DNA of 64,000 nt, taken from the NCBI RefSeq assembly GCF_020911865.1, contig NZ_CP087131.1, forward strand, positions 1,550,001-1,614,000, in the 5' to 3' direction. This document shows positions 7,901 to 16,580 of the stretch, piece by piece; the first letter of the stretch is position 1, and every line of letters begins with the position of its first letter. The notes below the pieces were generated by a model, which did not search any database, was not told where the DNA came from, and saw only the letters and a list, made by a program, of their open reading frames with translations. Source of the stretch: Chryseobacterium sp. C-71 (GTDB taxonomy: Bacteria; Bacteroidota; Bacteroidia; Flavobacteriales; Weeksellaceae). A program made the position numbers and the translations under genes.

Positions 7901-10665
7901 CGAAATGGTTTAAACAGAGGAAAGTGAAGCAGCAACTGAACGGCTATGCCAAATCGGGAATAGAATCTGATGTGCAGATTGACGGACTTTTTGAGAAGCT
8001 TGAAAATTATCAGGAGCTTAAAAAGCAACTTTCAAACCTTAATTACAACGCACTTTCATCGGTGACGAATCTTTATTTTAACGGAAATTCGTTTGACGTT
8101 TCTGCGATTGAGAAAGATTTAAAAACCATTGAAAATGCGAAAGATTTAGCCAAAAAAATAGTCATCAGAAATTTCCCTGAATGGCTTAAAGATTTTTCAT
8201 TACAACAAAATAACAATCAAAATATTTCAGAGCAGGTTGAAAAACTGAAAGAATTTCATGCTGCCGAAGAAAACCTTTTGGAATATGTGGATGAAATCCC
8301 CAACGAAGGCGATTTCCAGACGGTTGTACAGAATATTCATCAGCTGGAAGACTGGATTAATTTTAATGGTTTAAAAGAAAAAGCACAGGATCTAAACTTA
8401 AACTGGTTCATTGATTTCCTTGAAAAAGGCTGGTTCGATACAGAATCTCTCGAACTAGAATTTGAAAAAATCATTCATTTGAATTTATTCATTAAAACCA
8501 TTTACAGCTCCGGAACTTTGAACGGTTTTGATGCCAATATTTACGAATCTCAGATTCAGCAGTATAAAAATCTTCATAAAGAATTTACTGAACTCACGAA
8601 AAATCAACTGACAATGAAGCTCAGCGATCGTATTCCGAATTTTTCTCAGGAAGCCATTCAAAGTTCTGAAATCGGAATTTTGCAGAAAGCTATTCGCAAT
8701 AAAGGTCGAGGTTTGTCTATCAGGAAGCTGTTTGATCAGATTCCGACATTGATTCCGAGGCTGAAACCGTGTATGCTGATGAGTCCGATTTCGGTGGCGC
8801 AGTATTTTGATGTGAACGAAGAGCATTTTGACTTGGTGATTTTCGATGAAGCTTCGCAGCTGCCGACTTCTGAGGCGGTCAGTGCTTTAGCGAGGGCAAA
8901 GCAGGCGATTATTGTGGGCGACCCGAAACAGATGCCACCGACGAGTTTCTTTTCTTCTCAAAAAGTGGATGAAGAAAATTTTGAACTCGAAGACTTAGAA
9001 AGTATTCTAGATGATTGTTTAGCACTTTCAATTCCTTCGAATTATTTATTGAGACATTACCGAAGCAAGCATGAAAGTTTGATCTCGTTCTCGAATGCTC
9101 ATTTTTATGACAATAAACTGCTCACTTTCCCGTCTCCAGATGATTTAAACCGAAAAGTAACGTTTGAATTTATCGACGGATTTTATGACAAAGGAAAAAC
9201 GAGAACCAATAAAAATGAGGCGGAAGCGATTATTGAATACATTAAAAATCATCTCGAAAATCAGAATAAAAAATCGATTGGGGTGGTGACTTTCAGCCAG
9301 ACTCAGCAAAGTCTGATTGAAGATTTGCTGCAGAAATTATTTCAGGAAAATCCGCATCTGGAAGAATATGCAATCAATTCTGAGGAACCGATTTTTATTA
9401 AAAATCTGGAAAATGTACAGGGTGACGAACGCGATATTATTCTGTTTTCGATTGGTTATGGTCCCGATGAAGACGGAAAAGTTTCAATGAATTTTGGTCC
9501 GCTTAACCGTGACGGTGGTTGGCGAAGACTGAATGTTGCCGTGACGAGAGCACGTTATGAAATGAAAGTGTTTTCTTCGTTAAAAGGCGACCAAATCGAT
9601 ATGAACAGAACCAGCTCGGAAGGTGTTTTGGGATTGAAGAACTTTCTGAATTTTTCTGAAAAAGGTTTGGTGTATCAAAACTCAAATCCAACCGTGAATC
9701 AGCAGAAACTGATGGTGAATTCGGTGGCGAAAACTTTGGAAGAAAACGGTCTGAAAATCAAAACCAACATCGGAACTTCTGAATATAAAATCGATATCGG
9801 AATTATTGATCCTGAAAATGAAAGCGAATATCTTCTGGCGATTTTGCTGGACAGTGAAAATTATTTCAACATCCACACGACTAACGACCGCGAACTGCTC
9901 GTTCCGAATGTGCTGAAAGGTCTCGGCTGGAATGTTTTCAGAATCTGGACGCTGGACTGGATTAAAAATAAAGAGAAAATTGTTGAAAAAATCAAGGTAG
10001 AATTAGAAAAAATAAAAACTCAGGTTAAAGAGAAAAAGGAAGAAATTATCGAACTGAAAACTTCTGAAAAAGTCTATTTGAGTGAAGTTTTGGAAGTGGA
10101 AAAACCTTCGAAAATGATTCCGTACGTTGCAGCTGATTTAAAACCTGAAGCCAATGCCAATTCAGAATCGATTTATCATTTTGAAAACAGGCAGGTTCTT
10201 TTAAGTCAGCTAAAAACCATCATCGATACGGAATCTCCGATCAGTCAGAATGCTTTGTTCAGGAAGATTCTCAAGCTTTGGAATACTTCAAGAGCCGGCG
10301 GAAAACTGAATACCTATCTTTTGGAAACCTTGGCTTCTATTCCGAATATTCAAACCACAGAAAGTTACCAGAAATTTTACTGGAGCGAAAATTCACTGCC
10401 TCAAAATCTTGATTTTTACCGAGATAATTCTGCAGAAAAAAGATTGATCGATGAGATTGCGACGGAAGAAATTTCAGTGGCGGTGATGGAATTGATGCAT
10501 TCGAGTTTGAGTCTGAATAAAGAGGAATTGATTCGTGCGGTTTGTAAGATTTTTGGTTTTGCGAAAGTGGGTTCTCAGATCGATGCGGTGGTGAAGTTTT
10601 GTGTGGAGGATTTGATTGGGAAAGGATTGCTGAAGGAGGTTGAGGGTAGGATTGTTTTGGGGTGA
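4972..10665 (+). CDS. giant DUF4011 / SF1 helicase / MTES_1575-type nuclease / DUF3320 protein
   Basis: 1,897 residues. Domains in order: an N-terminal beta-rich part; a transglutaminase-like segment with C220 (FGNCID), H246 (EGHAFIG) and acidic residues near 254-259; DUF4011 from about 375 (WERKLLDLSLRNNLLNLRF); an SF1 helicase with Walker A at 684-691 (GPPGTGKS) and Walker B D1292-E1293, GDPKQ at 1316-1320; a long coiled insert between them; a UvrD-like C-terminal core with VQGDERD and VAVTRAR; a PD-(D/E)xK-like domain at about 1600-1660 ending LGWNVFRIWTLDW; and DUF3320 at about 1745-1897. Similar multidomain helicase-nucleases have been reported as antiphage proteins; I recall the single-gene Hhe system as DUF4011-helicase-Vsr, which could not be checked here. 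One usual acidic residue of the nuclease appears replaced (L1625). Confidence 0.85.
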   Translation: MNQILPFDLQIQHSPYFNYTFCLNQYPFLQSIAFRDVTEDFENLNLQITSSLCLFQKYDVYIDKIKANALYKISLFNLVFNNTLLKRLTEKDLDQIKIQVFKDGEIIYEKSFSIEVLPMDYFGGLQSFPQLLASYVLSNNTSLYKLKADAIDILARNKLTPSFEGYQQKSKERVLQMVSAIYKSIQNLDLIYSSMPPSFEKSGQRIRLVDTVLETKFGNCIDISLLFAACLEAIDLNPIIVVTEGHAFIGVWLDDQRFDGMVNFDQAAISKRIASGIKEIALIESTSLCRGSNISFKYAMNSAETQLMDSSKFLLSLDIKNARSAGISPLPLLKNETVKTQDFSSVQHSTKLDQDFDLGTQYDDLELTDFSNLTKQKVWERKLLDLSLRNNLLNLRFTKSMLQLVDIKTNVLEDNLADGKSFTILPDNNQTVLRKYSLYGEPLHQSQPLFKLAEDEFKYNRLLTYYHQDDLDNILTNLYRSAKLAEEENGKSTLYLGIGLLKWFEPKNKDIPRLAPILLIPVELSRKSVNSKFTLRSREEETMINITLLEYLKQEFKLNINSLENLPMDESGVDVPKVLAIIRNAVLNLAGWDVLEQLVLGIFSFNKLILWQDISKYSEEIQKSSIVKSLIDGRLTGTLERVENDTESLENISASELVLPISTDNSQLNAVKNANLNKSFILHGPPGTGKSQTITNIIADALSNDKKVLFVAAKKAALDVVHNRLENIGLGAFCLELHSNKSKKSDVLKQFERTLEVPKYKINADYHEEAKRLDERRKELGKYVNELHKKFPIGWSLFDTIAFLETNHVQADERFHINFPLESADVFNWNQWKDWLIPFASIVQKIGQPSLHALRPIKTSSHQFENKNLILSAISQFNEKKNAAEQIKKHFQLEEVSNEDSVEILEFLKNNPVKSGLVDLVFNEGQLNLFKNWMTQQTQFQQIESQITASFNSSILNIDFASLKLIWNQAKHTWFIPKWFKQRKVKQQLNGYAKSGIESDVQIDGLFEKLENYQELKKQLSNLNYNALSSVTNLYFNGNSFDVSAIEKDLKTIENAKDLAKKIVIRNFPEWLKDFSLQQNNNQNISEQVEKLKEFHAAEENLLEYVDEIPNEGDFQTVVQNIHQLEDWINFNGLKEKAQDLNLNWFIDFLEKGWFDTESLELEFEKIIHLNLFIKTIYSSGTLNGFDANIYESQIQQYKNLHKEFTELTKNQLTMKLSDRIPNFSQEAIQSSEIGILQKAIRNKGRGLSIRKLFDQIPTLIPRLKPCMLMSPISVAQYFDVNEEHFDLVIFDEASQLPTSEAVSALARAKQAIIVGDPKQMPPTSFFSSQKVDEENFELEDLESILDDCLALSIPSNYLLRHYRSKHESLISFSNAHFYDNKLLTFPSPDDLNRKVTFEFIDGFYDKGKTRTNKNEAEAIIEYIKNHLENQNKKSIGVVTFSQTQQSLIEDLLQKLFQENPHLEEYAINSEEPIFIKNLENVQGDERDIILFSIGYGPDEDGKVSMNFGPLNRDGGWRRLNVAVTRARYEMKVFSSLKGDQIDMNRTSSEGVLGLKNFLNFSEKGLVYQNSNPTVNQQKLMVNSVAKTLEENGLKIKTNIGTSEYKIDIGIIDPENESEYLLAILLDSENYFNIHTTNDRELLVPNVLKGLGWNVFRIWTLDWIKNKEKIVEKIKVELEKIKTQVKEKKEEIIELKTSEKVYLSEVLEVEKPSKMIPYVAADLKPEANANSESIYHFENRQVLLSQLKTIIDTESPISQNALFRKILKLWNTSRAGGKLNTYLLETLASIPNIQTTESYQKFYWSENSLPQNLDFYRDNSAEKRLIDEIATEEISVAVMELMHSSLSLNKEELIRAVCKIFGFAKVGSQIDAVVKFCVEDLIGKGLLKEVEGRIVLG

Positions 10666-10683
10666 GAACTCAAATTTACTATT

Positions 10684-11466
10684 ATGGAAATTAATGTAAA
10701 ACTAAAAAAACTACGAATCCAATTAAGACGTAACTCAAAGAATATTATCGATGATGTTATAAATCGTAATGTTTCGAGAAGCCAGAACAACTTTAAATTA
10801 CAAAAAGAAATATGTGCTTTTTGTGCAACTACATTAAATTTGACTAAAGAACATGTAATTCCACGTTGGGTATTTGAAAACTCAACTAAGAAATTCTTTA
10901 CGACAAACATGAATGGTATTGAACAGACTTATAATAAAACAACTATTCCGGTTTGTGCAGATTGCAATAATAATTTATTAGCCAATATAGAAAGTCAAAT
11001 TAATTCCATTCTAACTGATACTAAATTAGCTGATTCATTTTATAGTTTAGAACAAATACAAAATATAATTCGATGGCTAGAAATTATTGAATATAAATTC
11101 CAACTTTTAGAGTTTAGAAGAAGCTTTAAGAAAGCAAAATCATCTGAATTCATTGAGTTTTTAAAAGATATTCCTTTGGCAATAATGAGAGAAGAAATCG
11201 AATTTTCTCCTGAAAAAGCAATTACTCAACTAAGAAATGCACAAAAAAGAGTTACTATAAAATCCAAAGTTAAAAACTTAAATTCTTTGGTAATTTTTAA
11301 AACGAAAAATAAAAGCTTCCACTTTTTCCATAACATAAATGATTTTATCTTTATAGAATTGCCGAAATTTAAGGTTGCGCTATTTTATTTTTACTCACGT
11401 ACTTTTGAAAATAGTGAATATGCAAAGGATGAAGCAACAAAAATAATTGCAGAGATTTACAATTAA
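10684..11466 (+). CDS. HNH-type zinc-finger nuclease-like protein
   Basis: 260 residues. Two Cys pairs, C44/C47 (CAFC) and C91/C94 (CADCN), bracket KEHVIPRW with E56-H57. That is the layout of an HNH endonuclease with a structural zinc knuckle and an Asn after the second pair (N95). The remaining 160 residues are helical and unrecognised. It starts 18 bp after the giant helicase gene on the same strand, so the two are probably co-transcribed. It is visibly more AT-rich than the helicase gene, which hints at separate acquisition. A role as accessory nuclease to the helicase is inference. Confidence 0.7.
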   Translation: MEINVKLKKLRIQLRRNSKNIIDDVINRNVSRSQNNFKLQKEICAFCATTLNLTKEHVIPRWVFENSTKKFFTTNMNGIEQTYNKTTIPVCADCNNNLLANIESQINSILTDTKLADSFYSLEQIQNIIRWLEIIEYKFQLLEFRRSFKKAKSSEFIEFLKDIPLAIMREEIEFSPEKAITQLRNAQKRVTIKSKVKNLNSLVIFKTKNKSFHFFHNINDFIFIELPKFKVALFYFYSRTFENSEYAKDEATKIIAEIYN

Positions 11467-11497
11467 TCTCTTAAATATTGTGATACATTAGTCAAAT

Positions 11498-11797
11498 ATG
11501 CCAGACAAAACCGAAAAAGAAAGTCGCCGACAAATTCACAGAGAATTACAGGAGAAAACAAAAATAGAATTTGAAAAAAGTCTTCCGATTTCCAAAGAAT
11601 TATTTCAAACTCTATTCGATTTTTTGGATGAAAAACTTGAGGAAAATGATTGCGATGACAGTTTCAAACTTACAAAGCAATTTCTAGAAACAAATCATAT
11701 TATGAATAACGAAGAGATTGAAAGCTGGCTACAAGAAAACGGCGGTTTCTGTGACTGTGAAGTGCTTTATAATTTGGAAGAAAAGTTTGAAAAGTAA
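11498..11797 (+). CDS. DUF2695 family protein
   Basis: 99 residues, acidic and soluble. The C-terminus ENGGFCDCEVLYNLEEKF is the characteristic DUF2695 ending (Gly-Gly-x-Cys-Asp-Cys-Glu-Val-Leu). No biochemical role is known for the family. It lies 31 bp after the HNH gene and may be the last gene of that unit. Confidence 0.75.
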   Translation: MPDKTEKESRRQIHRELQEKTKIEFEKSLPISKELFQTLFDFLDEKLEENDCDDSFKLTKQFLETNHIMNNEEIESWLQENGGFCDCEVLYNLEEKFEK

Positions 11798-11827
11798 ATT
11801 TAATTAAGTATAAATGCTGTTGTAAAA

Positions 11828-12508
11828 GTGAAGAAAATTGGTAGAACTACTTTATTACTCTTGAGCATCACCCAACTTTGCGCACAAGTTCCCGATCTCG
11901 AAAAAGCCAAACGAAAATATTTTCAGGCCAATGTAATCAGCTACAAAGAAACTGCATTAAATTCAAATCCTGAAACATATGCAATATCTGTTACCAATGC
12001 TTTGTATACCATTTACAAACCTCAAAATAAAGATTTTGAATTCTATAGCAAGAACGAAAGTTCAGAAGAGTTTTATAAAAATGGTTTGTATTATCACGTC
12101 AATCACACTGAAAAAACCATCTATGAATATGAAAATAAAAACAATCAGAACACTGCAATTTCCTCTTCCCGACTGAGGCAATTCGGGCCAACCACTTTGC
12201 TAAAAAAGAAATGGACTTTTATCGATGAAACCCAAATCGATGGGAAAATTCATACTCACTACTCAAATGTTGAGAGCATTGATGATGATGGAAAACAAGT
12301 AAGGGTTGAGCTTCATATTTACATTTCAGGAAATTTTAACCTGACTAAATTTGAAAGGAAAAGCTTTGTGAACGGAAAGCCTGGAGAAACTATTACATAT
12401 TTATTTAGTAATTATATTTTCTATGACAAAACAACTAATCTCAGGGTGCTTCTTCCGAAAAATTATGCCTTAAAATATTTTGAAAGACAAGATTCTTTGC
12501 AGCCTTAA
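11828..12508 (+). pseudogene. N-terminal part of a broken TlpA-like thioredoxin-family protein
   Basis: 226 residues from a GTG start with a signal peptide (LLLLSITQLCAQ). The body (residues 20-215) has the beta-rich look of the periplasmic N-terminal domain that precedes the thioredoxin fold in Bacteroidota TlpA-type proteins. The frame ends at 12508, and just downstream there is a decayed thioredoxin C-terminal half (12511-12750). The CxxC-bearing part between them is absent, so I read the pair as one gene interrupted by a deletion of roughly 80-100 codons plus frameshifts. If it is expressed, it is only the N-terminal domain. The N-terminal family call is inference from the downstream remnant. 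Confidence 0.5.
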
Positions 12509-12510
12509 AC

Positions 12511-12750
12511 GAAAAATATGAAAGCCTCGTCATTTTAAGCCATCAATATTTTGGTTCAGATTCAATAGCGAATGTCAAGAGATATTTCATTAATAAATAA
12601 GTAAAATTCCTTGTAATTGCCGATCAAAAAAACTTGAAAGACCATTTGACATTAATGGTTATTCTATAACTTTGTTTAATGAATAAAGAAAGATTGATTA
12701 CCAAAATTCTGGATGATTCTTCCAAAATTTTACCTTTTTTGAAAAATTAA
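12511..12750 (+). pseudogene. remnant of a thioredoxin-fold C-terminal domain
   Basis: Reading from 12511 gives LNEKYESLVILS, as in the segment after the CxxC helix, then FLVIADQKNLKDHLTL. Two in-frame stops occur (12598-12600 and 12667-12669). The neighbouring frame supplies NGYSITLF, corresponding to the cis-proline strand (usually GYPTTLF), and then the first frame resumes with NKERLITKILDDSSKILPFLKN. Stops and two frame switches mark it as decayed. It explains most of the roughly 300-bp stretch that lacks a gene here. Confidence 0.6.
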
Positions 12751-12806
12751 ACAAGAAATAAAAAGATATTCAAATTTTCACTAAATTGGGACACAATTGT
12801 CAAATT

Positions 12807-13193
12807 ATGAAATCATATTTAAACCTTTTGTTCATCTTCTGTTTTACCATTTTTTCAGCTCAAAATAAAGAACCGGATTCTTCCAATCAAAAAGTGAAGG
12901 TTAAAACAGATACTATTTTGAATGTTAATAATGGAAAATCTCAATCATATAATTCTGCTTTACTATCAGAAAAGAAAAAAGAAAATCTTACAGATGATAA
13001 GAAAATAAAAAGTCCGGATCATAAAAAAACTTCACAAACAAAATCTGACACTGAAAAATCTATTGCAGATCAAAATATAAATATCGTTCAGGAAATTAAT
13101 GCCGTATTAAATTATAAAGTAAACCGGGTTTGGAGAAAGGATCTGTATTGTTTGGTCTGCATAAAAAATTCTGATTCGGGAAGGGCTGCATAA
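12807..13193 (+). CDS. small secreted lysine-rich hypothetical protein
   Basis: About 128 residues from the ATG at 12807 (MKSYLNLLFIFCFTIFSAQ, a signal peptide); a TTG 21 bp upstream is the longer alternative. The middle is low-complexity and rich in Lys, Ser and Asp (KKKENLTDDKKIKSPDHKKT). The last 20 residues (VWRKDLYCLVCIKNSDSGRAA) look unlike the rest and may come from a frameshift. Given the decayed gene just upstream, this could also be degrading. Function unknown. Confidence 0.4.
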   Translation: MKSYLNLLFIFCFTIFSAQNKEPDSSNQKVKVKTDTILNVNNGKSQSYNSALLSEKKKENLTDDKKIKSPDHKKTSQTKSDTEKSIADQNINIVQEINAVLNYKVNRVWRKDLYCLVCIKNSDSGRAA

Positions 13194-13319
13194 GTAGTCA
13201 ATTGATAAGAAACAGAATCTCATGATTTCCAGTAGCAATAAAAAAACCTCAAGTTTAATACTATTATCAAATCAAAACACTCCCATTTCTGAGAGTGCTA
13301 TATCTAAATTTATTTCAGT

Positions 13320-16300
13320 TTAAAACTCAAATTCTCCAATCAAAACTCCTTCTTTATCGCCTCGATCTGTTTCTGTTTTATTTTGGAAAACCACAACTTT
13401 TCTTTCCTGTTTTCCGGTAGCGTAATTGATGAAAATTTCTGCCATAATCGCCGTCGGACCGGAAATACTCACCTGATTTTCGCCAAAGAAATTGGTTTCA
13501 ATTTTATACTTTCCTTTGACTGCTTTTTTTAGTAAAAACTGCTCAGGACCAAAGCCGCTGGTAAAATCATTACTTAATCTTCCTCCGATTTTTGTTTTGC
13601 TATTAGAGTACATGCAGCGTTCGCCATTAGGATCTGTCGCCCAAAGATCAATATCTGTATTGTCTTTGTTCCAATTGATAACAACGCGGATGTTCACAGG
13701 TAAATCTGCCACAATTTTGGGATTGATTTTCGTGAAATCCAGTTGATTTTTATGATTTGAAATCAACTGATTCATTTCCATTAAAATAACCTCCTCAATA
13801 CCATCATCTCTGTCTGCCAATTCCTGAGTATAAGACTGCGTGAGTACTTTATACAAATTATCTAAAGCCGCCTGATACTGCTTATTATCTTCTAATGCCA
13901 ATGCATAATCACGGTAACTTTGCGGGTCGAAAGGTCGCCACTCTAAAACCTTTTGGGTAATCCAAAGTTGCTTATCAAATACTTCTGCCTGCTTCAGTTT
14001 GTAAGCGAGTAATTTGTACAATTCTTCATTTTCAATATCAAGATCTGCAATAGAACTTAATACTTTCAATCCCAATTTTTTATCATTATTTTTAAATAAC
14101 AATTGAGCAATATCAAAATAGTATTGTGGCATTTCCTGATAGTCTTTTCTATATTTTAAATAGTTTTGATAAATATCTGCAGGCTTTTTTAAAGATTCAA
14201 AAAACTTCATGTATTTTGCATCAGATTTTACATCGACTGCAATAATACGTCCGCTGTTTACCACTTCCTCAATTTGTGTTTCTTTAGAAATCGATTGTAT
14301 ACCCCTCACTGAAACCTGAACACCAGCAACTTGCCCTTGAATTGCCTGAAGTGTAGGCATACTTCTTTCAGCACTTGCTAATGCTCTTGCGGAAATTACT
14401 TGAGAAGCCTGAACTTCTCTAGTTGCCATTGGCGATGTTGGCAGAGCAGCTTCAGCTTTTGGAGCAGCAACCGGCTCGGGAACTACATTTTGAACAATTT
14501 CAATCATTTCATCTGCAGCACCATCTAAATCTGAGTCATTTCTACCATGTTGTATTGGCGCTTGATCGGGTTTAGGATAATAATTTTGCTGGGCACTAAA
14601 ATCGGTATTCCACCAGACTTTCAGATTTTCTGCCATTTCTTCAGCATCAGACATCAAATCCTGCACCTTTTCTTCCCGCTCTTCCCTATTATTTTTTACA
14701 ATTTTGTTGTATTCAGACTGCAATTCTGCCGGTGGAGGAATTTTGTATCGTACATAATCATTAACATCTTCCAAAACCATCAGACTCATATTATTGCTTA
14801 CCAACCCAAACTGTCTGCTAATATTTTTGATTTCGTCTTTGTTTTTTTGCTCAAAAATTTCCAGTTCGTTCAGTTTTTTCTGAGCCCAAAACTTTGAGAT
14901 TTCCCAATCTTTTACCGACTGTTTTTCTGTATTTAAATGTATTGTTTTAGTTTCCGTAACTTCATTTCCATATCCGAACAAAACTTTTACAGTGGATTGA
15001 TTTCCTTTTAAAATACCGGTAAGCACAAAATCCTGAGCAATGCTTTGAGGTAAAGAAGGATACATTTCCGACAAAGAATCGTTACTCTCAACACCTAAGA
15101 ACTTCAATGGCTGGTACAATATTTTACGAATCTCTTTTTCGGGATCGTTTTCATTTAAATTTAAAAATTCTCCGCCGGTTTTTGTGCTGATGAATTTAAG
15201 CTGATTAAAATTCACTTTATTTGATGCCGCAATCGTATAGACAGGTATTGTCCAAGGCAGATCCATATCTCCGAAAGATGACATTCCGTCTGTGAAAAAT
15301 AAGATTTCACTTTCTTTTATTGGTTTTAACTGACTAAAATCGGTTCCGCCGTCGTAAGTAGTTTGGGATAAATAAGCTTTTAATTCAGCCCAATTTCCAT
15401 CATTAATTTTAAAACTTTTACCTTCATCAAAAGTATTGTTAATGAAATAAATGTTGACCGAAATATTTTTATTAATTTTAAAAAATTCATCCAATAAAGC
15501 AAATTCTTTCATGTGATTTCTCTTAGAACCACTCAAAGAATTATCCCAAACGATAGCCGTTTTTGTAGATAATTTTTTAGATCTTTCATTAGAGTTGATG
15601 GCAATGTTTGTTAAAAAATATGATGAATTATCAGATGCTTTCTGAATCAAAACATTTTCGTTCTCATTATTCTGCGGAAAATTAATTCTTAGATTTTGAG
15701 TCGGTCGATAATTGGTTTTATGCGTTTCGGCAGTCCAGACATTTCCATTTTTTACAAACTGAAAACTTCCGTCAGGCTTTTCTTCTAATTTTGGAGTCAT
15801 CTGAGTCTGAAAAACCATTGTTTTTAATGTAAAATCGGGAATGGGATCATTAAAATTCAGTGGTAAAAAAAATTGATAATGATCAGCCGATTTTTTTAAT
15901 TCATAATTGTAAGAAATCTGAACCGTTCTCTCACCACCATTTGCGTTGATAGGATAAATTCTTGTTCTGAAATTATTTCCTTCCACTTTTTCTAAAATTC
16001 CGGGATCGACATTTCTTTTTTGAATGGTTTCAAAAACCTCTTTTGCTTTTTCTTTTTCTACCGGAACTGCATTTCGCAATTTCCCATTGATATCAATTGC
16101 ATAGCCGCTCACATTTACGCCTTCCGGAAGCGGAAAAGTTAATCTGCCTTCCATCAAACGATTAGAATTATTTCTAAAAACCATCGTCACGGTATTGGTC
16201 GAGATACTGCCCGTAATTTTGGTTTCAATATTGAGTTTCTGAAGAACAACCTGATTATTCTTCCCGAAAGCTCCTTTGCCATCCGGCGTTTCTATCACCG

Positions 16301-16361
16301 GAATCTGAGCCCAGCAAACCATCGGAAACCATACTAAAAGTAAAAGCCATAAATTTTTCAT
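13320..16361 (-). CDS. VIT / von Willebrand factor A / TPR / DUF2135 surface protein
   Basis: 1,013 residues with a signal peptide (MKNLWLLLLVWFPMVCWAQ). In order: a VIT domain at about 25-160 (TVTMVFRNNSNRLMEGRLTFPLPEGV); a vWA domain with the metal-site motif D273-N-S-L-S277 (VWDNSLSGSK); a low-complexity linker; a segment at about 655-690 that resembles a TonB plug motif (LQAIQGQVAGVQVSVRG); TPR-like helices at about 715-870; and a C-terminal YfaP/DUF2135 domain from about 890 (VVINWNKDNTDIDLWATDPNG). VIT-vWA proteins act in cell-surface protein interactions; the substrate is unknown. It is a single-gene unit, with a promoter element at 16384. Confidence 0.85.
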   Translation of the reverse strand: MKNLWLLLLVWFPMVCWAQIPVIETPDGKGAFGKNNQVVLQKLNIETKITGSISTNTVTMVFRNNSNRLMEGRLTFPLPEGVNVSGYAIDINGKLRNAVPVEKEKAKEVFETIQKRNVDPGILEKVEGNNFRTRIYPINANGGERTVQISYNYELKKSADHYQFFLPLNFNDPIPDFTLKTMVFQTQMTPKLEEKPDGSFQFVKNGNVWTAETHKTNYRPTQNLRINFPQNNENENVLIQKASDNSSYFLTNIAINSNERSKKLSTKTAIVWDNSLSGSKRNHMKEFALLDEFFKINKNISVNIYFINNTFDEGKSFKINDGNWAELKAYLSQTTYDGGTDFSQLKPIKESEILFFTDGMSSFGDMDLPWTIPVYTIAASNKVNFNQLKFISTKTGGEFLNLNENDPEKEIRKILYQPLKFLGVESNDSLSEMYPSLPQSIAQDFVLTGILKGNQSTVKVLFGYGNEVTETKTIHLNTEKQSVKDWEISKFWAQKKLNELEIFEQKNKDEIKNISRQFGLVSNNMSLMVLEDVNDYVRYKIPPPAELQSEYNKIVKNNREEREEKVQDLMSDAEEMAENLKVWWNTDFSAQQNYYPKPDQAPIQHGRNDSDLDGAADEMIEIVQNVVPEPVAAPKAEAALPTSPMATREVQASQVISARALASAERSMPTLQAIQGQVAGVQVSVRGIQSISKETQIEEVVNSGRIIAVDVKSDAKYMKFFESLKKPADIYQNYLKYRKDYQEMPQYYFDIAQLLFKNNDKKLGLKVLSSIADLDIENEELYKLLAYKLKQAEVFDKQLWITQKVLEWRPFDPQSYRDYALALEDNKQYQAALDNLYKVLTQSYTQELADRDDGIEEVILMEMNQLISNHKNQLDFTKINPKIVADLPVNIRVVINWNKDNTDIDLWATDPNGERCMYSNSKTKIGGRLSNDFTSGFGPEQFLLKKAVKGKYKIETNFFGENQVSISGPTAIMAEIFINYATGKQERKVVVFQNKTETDRGDKEGVLIGEFEF

Positions 16362-16383
16362 ATCAACTGCGTTTGAAGTTTAA

Positions 16384-16391
16384 CAAATGTA
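16384..16391 (-). promoter_or_regulatory. TAnnTTTG -7 element for the VIT protein gene
   Basis: CAAATGTA on the plus strand reads TACATTTG on the minus strand, 22 bp upstream of the ATG at 16361. Confidence 0.5.
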
Positions 16392-16580
16392 ATTATATAT
16401 ATTGATGCAGATATCAGAAAAAAGGTTGGAAATGATCAAAACTCTTTTATCATAAATTATTCAAAAGCTTTAATTTTAAAAAAATATTTAAAACTTTCGA
16501 AAGTCTGAGTTAACATAAATCATCAAGCAATACCTTTCTGATATAGCCTTTTTTAAGTATTTTTACCTCACAATAGATAA

